DNA of 45,141 bases, from assembly GCA_009909085.1 (NCBI GenBank), contig JAAANX010000050.1, forward strand, positions 1 to 45,141. The letters are read 5' to 3'. The notes under the pieces were generated by a model. That model saw nothing but the letters and a program-made list of their open reading frames with translations, had not been told where the DNA came from and ran no database searches. A program made the translations under genes and the position numbers. Source of the DNA: Cyanobacteria bacterium GSL.Bin1 (GTDB lineage: Bacteria; Cyanobacteriota; Cyanobacteriia; Cyanobacteriales; Rubidibacteraceae). Numbering within the stretch: position 1 is the first letter of the stretch; every line of letters begins with the position of its first letter. This document shows positions 34,486 to 43,736 of the stretch, piece by piece.

Positions 34486-35946
34486 ATGTCACATGCCACT
34501 ATCTCTGCCGTTAATGAATCTCCAGATAAGCCGGAAGAGGCTTGTGCCGTATTTGGTGTTTATGCCCCTGGTGAAGATGTCGCTAAATTAAGCTACTTTG
34601 GACTGTATGCCTTGCAACATCGCGGTCAAGAATCGGCAGGAATCGCAACCTTTAATGCCGATGGTGTCCGTCTCCATAAAGATATGGGGTTAGTGGCTCG
34701 TGTTTTTGATGAAGAAAGCCTCCTCCAATTACCAGGTCAGTTTGCAGTCGGTCATACCCGCTACTCAACAACCGGTTCTAGCTTGATTGCCAATGCCCAA
34801 CCAGTGGTTATTCCGAGTCGGTTAGGGTCAATTGCCCTCGCCCATAATGGTAATCTGGTGAATGCGCCAGACCTAAAGAAAAGTTTGGAAAAAGATAATT
34901 ACGAATTACTTTCCACCACCGATTCGGAAATGATTGCTGTCGCGATCGCGCAGGAAATAGAATCGGGAAAAGACTGGCTAGAAGGAGCAATTAGCGCCTT
35001 TAATCGCTGTCAGGGTGCTTATAGCTTAGTCATTGGCACACCGGCTGGATTAATGGGGGTGCGCGACCCCCATGGCATTCGTCCTTTGGTGATTGGAACG
35101 TTTGGTAAACAGTCTCAGCATTACGTTCTGGCTTCGGAAACAGCAGGATTAGATATTATCGGTGCAGAATATTTACGGGATGTGGAACCCGGAGAACTGG
35201 TTTGGATTACGGAAGAGGGATTAGCTTCCTACCACTGGTCAGAAAAACCGGAACCGAAACTGTGTGTCTTCGAGATGATTTACTTCTCTCGTCCCGACAG
35301 CATGGTTAATCAAGAAACTCTCTACAGTTATCGCTTGCGACTGGGACAACAACTCGCACGAGAATCTTATGTCGAAGCAGATTCGGTGATTCCTGTTCCT
35401 GATTCTGGCGTTCCTGCCGCGATCGGATTTTCTCATGAATCCGGAATTACGTTTGAAGAAGGGTTAATTAAGAATCGTTATGTGGGACGCACCTTTATTC
35501 AACCCACCCAAAGTATGCGGGAATCGGGAATTCGGATGAAGCTCAATCCCCTCAAGGATGTTATCAATGGTAAACGGATTATCTTAGTGGATGATTCCAT
35601 TGTTCGCGGTACCACCAGCCGTAAAATTGTGCAGGCGCTGCGAGATGCAGGGGCAATTGAAGTGCATATGAGAATTTCCTCTCCACCGGTCACTCATCCT
35701 TGTTTCTATGGAATTGATACAGACAATCAAGATCAATTGATTGCTGCAACGAAGTCAGTGGATGAAATTGCCAAGCAAATTGGCGTTGATTCCCTGGCTT
35801 ATTTAAGTTGGGAAGGAATGCTCAAAGCCACTGGAGAAAATCCAGATCACTTCTGTTCGGCTTGTTTTACCGGAGATTATCCCATCGCAATTCCCGATCA
35901 AGTTAAACAGAGCAAATTATTACTAGAACAAAATGTTTCGAGTTAA
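34486..35946 (+). CDS. purF: Amidophosphoribosyltransferase PurF
   Basis: 486 residues. It makes phosphoribosylamine from PRPP and glutamine, the first step of purine synthesis. A propeptide of about 19 residues precedes the nucleophile Cys20 (EEACAVFGVYAPG). The glutaminase part has LQHRGQESAGIA and VGHTRYSTTG; the PRPP-binding motif is IILVDDSIVRGTTSRKIV. Cysteines in KLCVFEMIYFSRPDS, THPCFYGID and FCSACF fit the [4Fe-4S] cluster of the Bacillus-type enzyme. Confidence 0.96.
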   Translation: MSHATISAVNESPDKPEEACAVFGVYAPGEDVAKLSYFGLYALQHRGQESAGIATFNADGVRLHKDMGLVARVFDEESLLQLPGQFAVGHTRYSTTGSSLIANAQPVVIPSRLGSIALAHNGNLVNAPDLKKSLEKDNYELLSTTDSEMIAVAIAQEIESGKDWLEGAISAFNRCQGAYSLVIGTPAGLMGVRDPHGIRPLVIGTFGKQSQHYVLASETAGLDIIGAEYLRDVEPGELVWITEEGLASYHWSEKPEPKLCVFEMIYFSRPDSMVNQETLYSYRLRLGQQLARESYVEADSVIPVPDSGVPAAIGFSHESGITFEEGLIKNRYVGRTFIQPTQSMRESGIRMKLNPLKDVINGKRIILVDDSIVRGTTSRKIVQALRDAGAIEVHMRISSPPVTHPCFYGIDTDNQDQLIAATKSVDEIAKQIGVDSLAYLSWEGMLKATGENPDHFCSACFTGDYPIAIPDQVKQSKLLLEQNVSS

Positions 35947-35974
35947 TTATTTGTTCTTTGGTCACTGATCATTG

Positions 35975-36784
35975 CTAGAGGGTGGGGCGCATTCGTCTGC
36001 CGGTAATATAGTCTTGCGTTGCTGTCTGACTGGGACGTTGGAAAATAATTTCGGTGCGGTCATATTCCACCAAATGCCCAGATTTTTCCGCTTCTCCTTC
36101 GAGATCAAAAAAGGCAACGCGATCGCAGACGAGTGAAGCTTGTTTAAGGTTATGAGTAACAACAATCAAGGTATACTCTTTTTGTAGTTCCCGGATTAAC
36201 TCTTCCACTCGGCCCGTGGCAATCGGATCAAGGGCAGAACAAGGTTCATCCATCAAGATGACTTCTGGTTGCAGCGCGATCGCGCGAGCAATGCAGAGGC
36301 ATTGTTGTTGTCCACCGGAAAGAGTCAGAGCATTTTTCTGCAAGCGATCTTTCACTTCGTCCCATAATCCAACTTGGCGCAGGGAATACTCCACTAACTC
36401 GTCTTGATCGCCCCGATAGCCATTGACTCTCAACCCCACTGCAATATTGTTATAGATTGACTTGGGAAAGGGATTAGGACGCTGGAACACCATTCCCACT
36501 TGCTGCCGCAACGCCGCCGGATTGACATCTTCATCATAGATATTCTTACCATTCAGCGTAATTAAACCCGTTACTTTTGCACCTTTTACCAGATCGTTTA
36601 AACGATTAAAGCTGCGTAAAAGCGTACTTTTCCCACAGCCAGAAGGACCAATTAAACCGACAACATGATGTCGAGGCACCGCTAAATTGATTTGATTTAA
36701 TACACACTGCTCTTGGTAATAAACCGAAACGTTACTTGCATTTAAAATAATATCCTGTTGTTTGTGCCCTAATGCAAATTGCAT
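35975..36784 (-). CDS. pstB: Phosphate import ATP-binding protein PstB
   Basis: 269 residues, normal PstB length. Walker A GLIGPSGCGKSTLLRSFNRLNDL, abbreviated core GPSGCGKST followed by FNRLND, is the PstB signature; then GMVFQRPNPFPKSIYNN, LSGGQQQCLCIARAI and VILMDEPCSALDPIATGRVE. It energises high-affinity phosphate uptake. It lies 32 bases after the fused permease gene on the same strand. No PstS or PhoU is adjacent. Confidence 0.95.
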   Translation of the reverse strand: MQFALGHKQQDIILNASNVSVYYQEQCVLNQINLAVPRHHVVGLIGPSGCGKSTLLRSFNRLNDLVKGAKVTGLITLNGKNIYDEDVNPAALRQQVGMVFQRPNPFPKSIYNNIAVGLRVNGYRGDQDELVEYSLRQVGLWDEVKDRLQKNALTLSGGQQQCLCIARAIALQPEVILMDEPCSALDPIATGRVEELIRELQKEYTLIVVTHNLKQASLVCDRVAFFDLEGEAEKSGHLVEYDRTEIIFQRPSQTATQDYITGRRMRPTL

Positions 36785-36816
36785 AATTTTTACTCATTTA
36801 ATTATTAGTTAATTTT

Positions 36817-38739
36817 CTAAAATAATTTAATTTCTCGACGATAAAATTCCCTTAAAAAGACGGCAGCCACATTTAATAATAGGACCAAAATAATTAAAAC
36901 GATTGTTGCTGCTGCAGCATTATTTTGTACTTCTGTATCTACTTCTTGTAACCAATAAAAAATTTGTACCGGTAGGGCTGTATATTGACTTTGTAGATCT
37001 GGGATAAAACGAACCCAAGCTACAGCCCCAACAGCAATTAAAGCTGCAGTTTCTCCCACTGCGCGAGAGAGGGCAAGTAAAATTCCCGTTAATAAACCGG
37101 GTAAGGCTGCGGGAACAACCAAATTAAGAAGCATTTGTCCTTTTGTCATCCCCACGGCAACCCCCCCTTCGCGAATACTCTCTGGGATATCCCGCAATGC
37201 AGAACGACTGGCAATAATCACCGTGGGTAACACAATTACTGTTAACGTTAACCCTGCTGCAAGAATCGTTCCGCCGCCCGTCAAAGGTTTCAAGTAGCGA
37301 ACAAACAACTCTAATCCTAACAAGCCATAAATAATTGACGGAACCGCCGCTAAATTCGCAATATTAATTTCAATCAAACGACTCAACCAATGATCCGAGT
37401 AATATTCTTCTAAATAAATCGCAGCTCCCACCCCAATCGGAATCACAAAAATTGCAGTTAAGACCAAGAGCCAAATTGTGCCCATTAACGGAGCTAAAAT
37501 GCCCGATTCATTTGCCTTACGAGAGGAAAAACTGGTGAGAAATTGCCAGTCAATTTGGGGTAAACCCCGTCGTGCGAGGTCAAAAAAGAGGATGAGGAGC
37601 ATAAGAATGCCCATAAACGCAGCAATCAAAGCTAAAATCCGAAATGCCTCGTCTCGCCATAAGCGATCGGGCTGATCTGCCATTTTGTCCTGTGGATTTT
37701 TCGTTCGCTCCCCCAGAGTTTTGGTAAAGGCAATTTCTTCGGCTGCACTTCTTGCTGGTGTTTTACTTTCTAAAGATTCTGCTTTTGGCGTTAAGATGCC
37801 AGTAATGTCTTTCTGAGTGCGACGAATTAACCAATTCCCAAAACTATTCAGAACCAGGGTAATAATAAATAAAACAGTTCCTACTGTAAAAATCGTTTTG
37901 AAAGCAGTTGAACCAAAGGTCACCGTTCCCAAGCTGATTTGAATAATGAACGCTGTCATGGTTTCTACGGGAACCAAGGGATTAAGGGTTAAATTCGGAT
38001 GTTGACCGGCAGCAATGGCAACAATCATGGTTTCCCCTAGCGCCTGAGAGATGGCAAGGGTAATCGAGGCAATAATCCCAGGAAAAGCAGCTGGAATTAA
38101 AATTTTGAGCGCCATCTCACTTTTCGTAAAACCAAGTGCATAAGCGCCATCTCGAAGCGTTGTCGGAACATTTCTCAACGCTTCTTCACTCAGAGAAGAA
38201 ATAGTTGGCGTAATTAAAATGCCGACAATAATGCCAGCACTAAGAGAATTAAATGCAGATAGTTCTGGAAAAAAGTTTCTGAGAAAAGGGGTGAAAAAGA
38301 TGAGAGCAAAATAACCAAAGACAACCGTTGGAATGCCACTCAAGGCTTCCAGGGCTGGTTTGAGAAAGCGTCTTAGATCGGGGGTGGCATATTCTGCTAA
38401 ATAAACTGCTGCCAAGACACCAATGGGAATCGCAGTTACAGCAGCAATGACACTTACCATTAACGTGGCGCTCGCTAAAACCAAAATCCCATATTGGGGG
38501 TTGGCAGCAAACAGGGGTGTCCACTGGGTATCAGTAAGGAACCGCCAAAGAGAAACATCTTGGAAAAACAGAACTGTCTCCAATAAGAGAAGAATCGTAA
38601 GCGAGAGGGTGATTAAAATCGGAATCGAACCCAGCAAGGCGAGTCCTCTTTCCGCCCATTTTTCAAGGGCAAATCTCTTTGCTAAATTCCGTTGCCATGA
38701 ATTGGCATTTGCTTCGATTTCCGCTTGCTTGCTACTCAT
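36817..38739 (-). CDS. Fused phosphate ABC permease PstC-PstA
   Basis: 640 residues from ATG 38739 (TTG 38745 is two codons upstream). Residues about 1-320 are a PstC-like permease (EALSGIPTVVFGYFAL, EALRNVPTTLRDGAYALG, ISQALGETMIVAIAAG). About 320-360 is a charged linker, and 360-640 a PstA-like permease (LAAVPSIIYGLLGLELFV, ALRDIPESIREGGVAVG, LSRAVGETAALIAVGA). Each half has about six membrane helices and its own EAA loop. Usually these are two proteins. The frame is continuous with no stop; an internal ATG at 37683 preceded by AGGAC could also give a separate 288-residue PstA. Operon with pstB. Confidence 0.9.
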   Translation of the reverse strand: MSSKQAEIEANANSWQRNLAKRFALEKWAERGLALLGSIPILITLSLTILLLLETVLFFQDVSLWRFLTDTQWTPLFAANPQYGILVLASATLMVSVIAAVTAIPIGVLAAVYLAEYATPDLRRFLKPALEALSGIPTVVFGYFALIFFTPFLRNFFPELSAFNSLSAGIIVGILITPTISSLSEEALRNVPTTLRDGAYALGFTKSEMALKILIPAAFPGIIASITLAISQALGETMIVAIAAGQHPNLTLNPLVPVETMTAFIIQISLGTVTFGSTAFKTIFTVGTVLFIITLVLNSFGNWLIRRTQKDITGILTPKAESLESKTPARSAAEEIAFTKTLGERTKNPQDKMADQPDRLWRDEAFRILALIAAFMGILMLLILFFDLARRGLPQIDWQFLTSFSSRKANESGILAPLMGTIWLLVLTAIFVIPIGVGAAIYLEEYYSDHWLSRLIEINIANLAAVPSIIYGLLGLELFVRYLKPLTGGGTILAAGLTLTVIVLPTVIIASRSALRDIPESIREGGVAVGMTKGQMLLNLVVPAALPGLLTGILLALSRAVGETAALIAVGAVAWVRFIPDLQSQYTALPVQIFYWLQEVDTEVQNNAAAATIVLIILVLLLNVAAVFLREFYRREIKLF

Positions 38740-39128
38740 TCTCAATTATGGGGTGATGAGGTCAGCTTAATGAATCCGGCAGCGTTCATTCAAAAATGTC
38801 CTATTCGACAAGATTGCGAGCAATAGGCAACTAACAGCTGATTGGCTAAAGCCGTATTGTTCTGTCACAATACTTTCTCAATTTAGATGTGGGATATAGC
38901 TGACCAACGGTTACCGGAGCTAAGCGTGAGGACAAGTGCCTTCTTTTTCAGAAAGGGTAATCTCTCACTGAACTTTTGGTAGTCCTTTTTATTTTAGCGA
39001 TTTCCGATCAATACTTAAGTAGCGTCTTCAGAGGGCATTTTTTTCCGTAATCCTTCAGGTTTGACACAATGTCGTAGTAAAATTAACAATGTTGATTTGA
39101 AGTCACGTTAGTTAAAGTTATTAAGATA
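38740..39128. other. Spacer between pstCA and petE
   Basis: About 390 bases without a gene between divergently transcribed pstCA and petE. It should hold both promoters. I see no convincing tandem Pho-box repeat and no conserved RNA. Confidence 0.4.
39061..39089 (+). promoter_or_regulatory. Candidate sigma-70-type promoter of petE
   Basis: A perfect TTGACA (39061-39066) followed after 17 bases by TAACAA (39084-39089), a poor -10. It lies 40-70 bases upstream of the petE ATG. Spacing is right but the -10 is weak. Confidence 0.3.
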
Positions 39129-39524
39129 ATGAAAAAACTTGGTTTAATTCTTTCTACTCTGTTATTCGCGATCGCGACATTTGTCTTTACCGCTAGCCCC
39201 GTGCTTGCAGAAACCTATGAAGTGAAAATGGGATCTGATACCGGACAGTTAAAATATGTGCCCGAAACGCTGACCATTAAGCCCGGAGATACGGTTGAGT
39301 TTGTCATGAATAAACTCGCTCCTCATAACGTTGTTTTTGATGCCAGTGGCGTTCCTAGTGGCGCTAAATCTTTAGCCAGTTCCCTCAGTGCCAGCAAACT
39401 GCTCTTCTCTCCTGGACAGAGCTACAGTGTTACTTTCCCGAAAGATGCCCCCAAAGGGGAATACACCTACTATTGTCAGCCTCACCGCGGTGCGGGGATG
39501 AACGGAAAAATCATCGTTGAATAA
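39129..39524 (+). CDS. petE: Plastocyanin (soluble, lumenal)
   Basis: 131 residues with a signal peptide cleaved after ASPVLA (about residue 27), so it is exported to the thylakoid lumen. The type I copper ligands are His66 (APHNVVFD), Cys116, His119 and Met124 ([11 protein letters not shown]). It carries electrons from cytochrome b6f to photosystem I. The first of two tandem plastocyanin genes, 111 bases apart on the same strand. Copper control is known for petE in the group; no operator was identified here. Confidence 0.96.
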   Translation: MKKLGLILSTLLFAIATFVFTASPVLAETYEVKMGSDTGQLKYVPETLTIKPGDTVEFVMNKLAPHNVVFDASGVPSGAKSLASSLSASKLLFSPGQSYSVTFPKDAPKGEYTYYCQPHRGAGMNGKIIVE

Positions 39525-39635
39525 AGAATTGTTAAGCTAGAATGTGAAATTGAGTATCAGTTAAAACTAGCAGATTAAGTTTAACGATCACTTTTCCAAG
39601 TTTAAGCGTCCTCAGCATATAGGGAAATTCAAACA

Positions 39636-40199
39636 ATGAAACCAATTCAAACTGTCCTCACTTTTCTATTAGCAGTGACCCTCCTCTTAGGCGGGTGTTC
39701 TGGTTCCAGTGAAGCGAAAAGCCCAGACGCTCAAACTGCTCCCACTGAAGAAACGGTGCAAACCGAGGAAACGGAAGCACCGACAGAAGAAGCAACCACT
39801 GAATCTGAAGATATGGCTGCTTCACAAACGGAAACAACGGAAGTTGCTGCTAAAACCGAGGAAAACGCCAGCACTAGCGGTGGGGAAACTTACCAGGTGA
39901 AAATGGGGTCTGATACTGGACAATTGCAATATGTCCCGGAAAAACTGACCATTCATCCTGGAGACAGTGTCGAGTTTGTGATGAATAAACTGGCTCCCCA
40001 TAATGTTGTCTTTGACAGCAGTGGGATTCCGGATGGATCAAAGGCGCTTGCGAGTTCGCTTAGCAAGAACAAACTCCTATCGGGTACAGGTGAAACTCAC
40101 GTCGTTATGTTCCCGGAAGATGCGCCGAAAGGAGAGTACGATTACTACTGTCAGCCTCACCGTGGCGCAGGTATGAATGGAAAAATCATTGTTGAATAA
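39636..40199 (+). CDS. Plastocyanin-domain lipoprotein with acidic linker
   Basis: 187 residues. The N-terminus is a lipoprotein signal with lipobox LLGGC, Cys21 being the predicted lipidated residue. Residues about 22-83 are a low-complexity linker rich in Thr/Glu/Ala (EETVQTEETEAPTEEATTE). Residues 84-187 are a complete plastocyanin domain with His122, Cys172, His175 and Met180 and the same C-terminus [11 protein letters not shown] as the upstream petE. DNA of the domains is closely similar, so it arose by tandem duplication plus acquisition of a membrane anchor. It should be tethered to a membrane as a fixed-range electron carrier; which membrane is unknown. Terminator-like hairpin follows at 40242-40281. 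Confidence 0.9.
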   Translation: MKPIQTVLTFLLAVTLLLGGCSGSSEAKSPDAQTAPTEETVQTEETEAPTEEATTESEDMAASQTETTEVAAKTEENASTSGGETYQVKMGSDTGQLQYVPEKLTIHPGDSVEFVMNKLAPHNVVFDSSGIPDGSKALASSLSKNKLLSGTGETHVVMFPEDAPKGEYDYYCQPHRGAGMNGKIIVE

Positions 40200-40241
40200 T
40201 CGTTTCAGCAAACGGCACTAATCTTTTAATTCATCTCAATC

Positions 40242-40281
40242 AACCCCCTGTTTGGTCTAATTTTTTAGTCAGCAGGGGGTT
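40242..40281. terminator. Bidirectional terminator between the plastocyanin lipoprotein gene and the HDAC gene
   Basis: Arms AACCCCCTG (40242-40250) and CAGGGGGTT (40273-40281) form a 9-bp G/C-rich stem between two convergent genes. The loop is long (22 bases) and contains a T-run, so it is not a textbook form. Confidence 0.5.
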
Positions 40282-40289
40282 AATTGTTC

Positions 40290-41210
40290 CTATCCCTTGA
40301 ACGACTGCTGAAAAACAGTTGTTGCCGCACGATGTAATAAGCTGTGTCTTTGAGCAAGACCCTTTAAATCGTCACTATAGCCCCCGCCAATGACACAGGC
40401 GGTGGGATAGTCTTGCGCCCAACACGTACTTAAAACCAGACGATCACGCCGATATAAGCCGCGGTCGCTCAAGGCGAGTTTGCCTAAGCGATCATCCACA
40501 TGAGGATCCACTCCCGCATCATAAAACACCAAGTCCGGATTGACCCGTTGCAAGACCTCTGGTAACTGCTTAGCCAAAATTTGCAAATAACCCTCATCAT
40601 CTAAACCCCGCGGCAAAACAATATCTAAATCGCTTGCTTGTTTCCGACTGGGAAAATTATCGCCACAGTGCATAGAAAAGGTAAAGACTCGCGGGTCATT
40701 TTGAAAAACAAAAGCGGTACCATCCCCTTGATGGACATCGAGATCCACAATTAAAACGTTTTTCACTAAACCCAAACCCAACATGACTGCTGGTGCTACG
40801 GCTAGGTCGTTAAAAATGCAAAAGCCAGCCCCATAGTTGGGAAAAGCATGATGGGTGCCACCGGCGGTGTTACAAGCTAAGCCCTGTTCTAAAGCTAGTT
40901 TTGCCGTTAAAATCGTGCCTCCAATCGCTAAACACGTCCGTCGCACCAGTTCTGGACTCCACGGCAGTCCGATGCGGCGTTGGGCTTTGGCATCGAGAGT
41001 GCCATCACAATAGGCGGCAACATAGTCTGGCGTGTGGATTAATTCTAACCACTCCTGCGGTGGAAGCTCGGGCTGATAGACTTGTTGCGGTTGGATAATG
41101 TCATCGGCTAATAAAATTTCCTGTAAGAGGCTAAATTTTGCCATCGGGAAACGATGTCCCGGGGGTAAGGGTGTGACATAATCAGGATGATAAATAATCG
41201 GTAATGGCAT
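40290..41210 (-). CDS. Histone-deacetylase-family (HDAC/AcuC/acetylpolyamine amidohydrolase) protein
   Basis: 306 residues. The zinc-deacetylase motifs are CNTAGGTHHAFPNYGAGFC (His-His charge relay), VLIVDLDVHQGDGTAF (Asp and His zinc ligands) and VFYDAGVDPHVDDRLGKL (third zinc ligand Asp). Bacterial members act on acetylated proteins, polyamines or acetoin-linked targets; the substrate here cannot be read from sequence. ATG at 41210; divergent from uppP across 63 bases. Confidence 0.9.
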   Translation of the reverse strand: MPLPIIYHPDYVTPLPPGHRFPMAKFSLLQEILLADDIIQPQQVYQPELPPQEWLELIHTPDYVAAYCDGTLDAKAQRRIGLPWSPELVRRTCLAIGGTILTAKLALEQGLACNTAGGTHHAFPNYGAGFCIFNDLAVAPAVMLGLGLVKNVLIVDLDVHQGDGTAFVFQNDPRVFTFSMHCGDNFPSRKQASDLDIVLPRGLDDEGYLQILAKQLPEVLQRVNPDLVFYDAGVDPHVDDRLGKLALSDRGLYRRDRLVLSTCWAQDYPTACVIGGGYSDDLKGLAQRHSLLHRAATTVFQQSFKG

Positions 41211-41273
41211 TAACAGTAACCAACGATTAGTAACCAGCGGTTAACGAAGCAGTTCCTAAATTCTAGTATCAAA

Positions 41274-42221
41274 ATGCGAAAACCATCTCCATCTCCCAAG
41301 TTCTTTTGCCGATTCTTTCCAGTTGGTCTTGGATTTCTCCTCTGTTTGATTTTTCCCTCGGCTTCTGCACAAACCGCTACCGTAACTGAAGAAACGACGA
41401 TGAATGCCTTTCAAGCTGTGGTTTTGGGGATTGTCCAAGGCATTACCGAATTTTTACCGATTAGTAGTAGTGCTCATTTGAAAGTCGTCCCTGTGGCCTT
41501 AGGTTGGGGCGATCCAGGAATTACCTTTTCTGCAGTGATTCACTTGGGGAGTATTGCGGCAATTATTTGGTATTTCCGTCAAGATTTAACGCAACTGCTG
41601 CGAGGGAGTGCCAAAGGAATCCGGGAACAAGATTATTACAATTCGGATTTGCGCTTGACCGCTGCTATTTTACTGGGAACCCTGCCAATTCTGGTTTGTG
41701 GGATATTTTGGAAACTGTTGGTCAACGATGAGTCTCCTATCCGGAGTATGATGACCATTGCTATCACTTCCATTGGCATTGGCTTACTCCTTGGCCTTGG
41801 AGACTGGGTCGGAAAGCGCGATCGCGCCGAAAAAGACCTCAAACCCCAAGATGCCATTCTGATGGGGATCGCGCAAGCCTTAGCTTTGATTCCAGGCACC
41901 TCGCGATCGGGGATTACCATTACCGCTGGTTTGTTTATGGGCTTAGACCGTCCTACAGCCGCTCGTTTTGCCTTGTTAATGGGCATTCCAACCATTCTTC
42001 TGGCAGGGAGCGTGGAATTAGTCGATGTCTTAGAACAAGGCTGGAATGATGCGGAAACTTTACCGATCTTAATCGGTACTGTCACCACATTTATTTTCTC
42101 TTATCTCTCAGTGGTGGGGTTAATTCGTTATCTACAACAACAAAACACTTGGGTTTTTGTGGGCTATCGTCTGATCTTTGGCTGCTTGATTTTGTGGGGA
42201 GTGATGGCAAACCGTTTTTAA
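41274..42221 (+). CDS. uppP: Undecaprenyl-diphosphatase UppP (BacA)
   Basis: 315 residues. UppP recycles undecaprenyl pyrophosphate to the monophosphate carrier used for peptidoglycan. The active-site motifs GIVQGITEFLPISSSAHL and IPGTSRSGITITAGLFMG are intact; about eight membrane helices. The core normally starts at MNAFQAVVLG, here ATG 41400. The 42-residue extension before it has a hydrophobic stretch ending SASAQTA and looks like a signal sequence, so both starts are possible; I kept the long form because the extension is well formed. Confidence 0.9.
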   Translation: MRKPSPSPKFFCRFFPVGLGFLLCLIFPSASAQTATVTEETTMNAFQAVVLGIVQGITEFLPISSSAHLKVVPVALGWGDPGITFSAVIHLGSIAAIIWYFRQDLTQLLRGSAKGIREQDYYNSDLRLTAAILLGTLPILVCGIFWKLLVNDESPIRSMMTIAITSIGIGLLLGLGDWVGKRDRAEKDLKPQDAILMGIAQALALIPGTSRSGITITAGLFMGLDRPTAARFALLMGIPTILLAGSVELVDVLEQGWNDAETLPILIGTVTTFIFSYLSVVGLIRYLQQQNTWVFVGYRLIFGCLILWGVMANRF

Positions 42222-42291
42222 AACACTCAGCCGATGAAATCCCCCTTCAACATTTCGTCAAAAACATCGAAGGGGACTCAATCAGGTTACC

Positions 42292-42909
42292 TTACACTTC
42301 ATACATTCTGGCTTCGGCTGCCTCAGGATTTTCTTCAAGATATTCTTGAAAAGCAGTTTGTGGGGGTTTTTCCGCTTTTTGGTGAGCGGCTTCGGCTTGT
42401 AATTCTTCCACAATATCCCAAGCGACCGCACAGTCTTTTGAGGTTGGACCTTTTTCGGCGCATACTTGCCGGGCATTAGCAATGGCCTCTTGAATCTCTT
42501 TTTCTAAAAACTTCTCTTTCGGGTTTTCCACGAAGTCGCCTTTATGGAGAATATCAGAGGTAGAAACCAAGCCTAATAATTCTCCGCGAATGACAGGGGC
42601 ATGATGAATTTTTGTTTGCGCAAATAAACGGGCAACATATTCCACACCCAGTTCAGGATTAATAACAACACAAGGTTTGGTCATTACTTCAAACACTTTC
42701 ACCTGTTGCGGATCTTTGCCATAAGCCGTTACTTTATTCACAATATCTGTTTCGGTAATAATGCCATAGGCATCCTCATCGCGACGGCGGTCAACAATTA
42801 AACAACGAATTTGCTTCTCGCGCATGACTTGAACAGCTTCGGCAATCGGGGCTGAACCTTTAATTTTGACCACATCTTGGGTCATAATATCTTGTGCTTT
42901 CATCATCAT
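42292..42909 (-). CDS. CBS-CP12 fusion protein
   Basis: About 205 residues from ATG 42909 (frame opens at ATG 42939; an AGGAG lies between). A CBS pair (about 1-125: MKAQDIMTQDVVKI, YGIITETDIVNKV, LGLVSTSDILH) is followed by a CP12 domain (about 138-205). CP12 marks are CAEKGPTSKDC with both N-terminal cysteines, AWDIVEELQAEAAHQK, and the end ENPEAAEARMYEV. The C-terminal cysteine pair of canonical CP12 is replaced by Leu and Ala, so only one disulfide can form. Canonical CP12 binds GAPDH and phosphoribulokinase to switch the Calvin cycle; CBS-CP12 fusions are known in cyanobacteria and bind adenine nucleotides. Here light/energy control of carbon fixation is inferred. Confidence 0.88.
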   Translation of the reverse strand: MMMKAQDIMTQDVVKIKGSAPIAEAVQVMREKQIRCLIVDRRRDEDAYGIITETDIVNKVTAYGKDPQQVKVFEVMTKPCVVINPELGVEYVARLFAQTKIHHAPVIRGELLGLVSTSDILHKGDFVENPKEKFLEKEIQEAIANARQVCAEKGPTSKDCAVAWDIVEELQAEAAHQKAEKPPQTAFQEYLEENPEAAEARMYEV

Positions 42910-42999
42910 TATTATCGATACTCCTGATGAAATATCCATTTACATTATTTAATCAAACTTTATCATTGTGCGTCCTCTACCAGCACTTTTTTTACCAAG

Positions 43000-43617
43000 C
43001 TAGCTATTTTGGGCCAGACGCCAGTAATAACGATTCCATTGATAAATCCCTGGAAGTTCCCATTCTGCACCATTATCGAAGCGAATCGTACAGTTTTGGT
43101 AGCGATGACCGTTGTATTCTCCTTCAGACAGACTGACTACAGTGCAAGGATACCAGTCTTGTTTTTCGGGATCATCATCTTGTACCCATTCCCAAATTAA
43201 GTTAGAGACTTCGACGCGATCGCCGACTTTTAATTGGACGTCCTCAGCGCGATCGCTTTGTTCTAAATATTGAGCCACATGATAGGGTTTTACCCGATTG
43301 AGCCACTGAGGACCATAATCCTCTCGTAAAAATTGGACATTTCCTGAATCGCGTCCTTGTAACCAATCATTAAGAATGCGTGCTTTCCAAGGCTGTTCTC
43401 CCTGTTCCACAATAAATTCTAAAAGAGCATCCCGTTGTTCTAGAGTGAGTTCATCAAGGGGATTAGCATCATCCGGCAGTTCAGTTGTTGAGGAAGCCAG
43501 CATCTCAATAAGAACTTCTTGGAGGATTTCTGCTTGTTGATGAGAAAGAGGGGTTTGCGCTTGTTCACAGCGGCGCATCATTGTCTCTAATACGGACTGA
43601 ATTTGTTGATAGTCCAT
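43000..43617 (-). CDS. Conserved hypothetical protein
   Basis: 205 residues, ATG at 43617, not recognised. The N-terminal half is helical and acidic (LSHQQAEILQEVLIEMLA; LTLEQRDALLEFIVEQG). The C-terminal half (about 130-200) is beta-rich with KVGDRVEVSNLIWEWVQDD, TVVSLSEGEYNGHRYQNCTI and FDNGAEWELPGIYQWNRYYW, which looks like a small SH3/Tudor-like barrel. No signal peptide or membrane helix. Divergent from the CpcT/CpeT-like gene. Confidence 0.7.
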   Translation of the reverse strand: MDYQQIQSVLETMMRRCEQAQTPLSHQQAEILQEVLIEMLASSTTELPDDANPLDELTLEQRDALLEFIVEQGEQPWKARILNDWLQGRDSGNVQFLREDYGPQWLNRVKPYHVAQYLEQSDRAEDVQLKVGDRVEVSNLIWEWVQDDDPEKQDWYPCTVVSLSEGEYNGHRYQNCTIRFDNGAEWELPGIYQWNRYYWRLAQNS

Positions 43618-43736
43618 TCGCCTCAGAAAACACGACTTCGTTTTTTATTTTATTGGTAATGCTGAGAACAATCGGCGCTTTACGATCTATAACTGATATC
43701 AATGGAATCTGTAGGAAATAATACAGTTTTAATAAA

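Noticed and set aside
38740-39128. Pho-box operator upstream of pstCA
   Set aside because: No tandem 8-bp repeat with proper spacing could be read.
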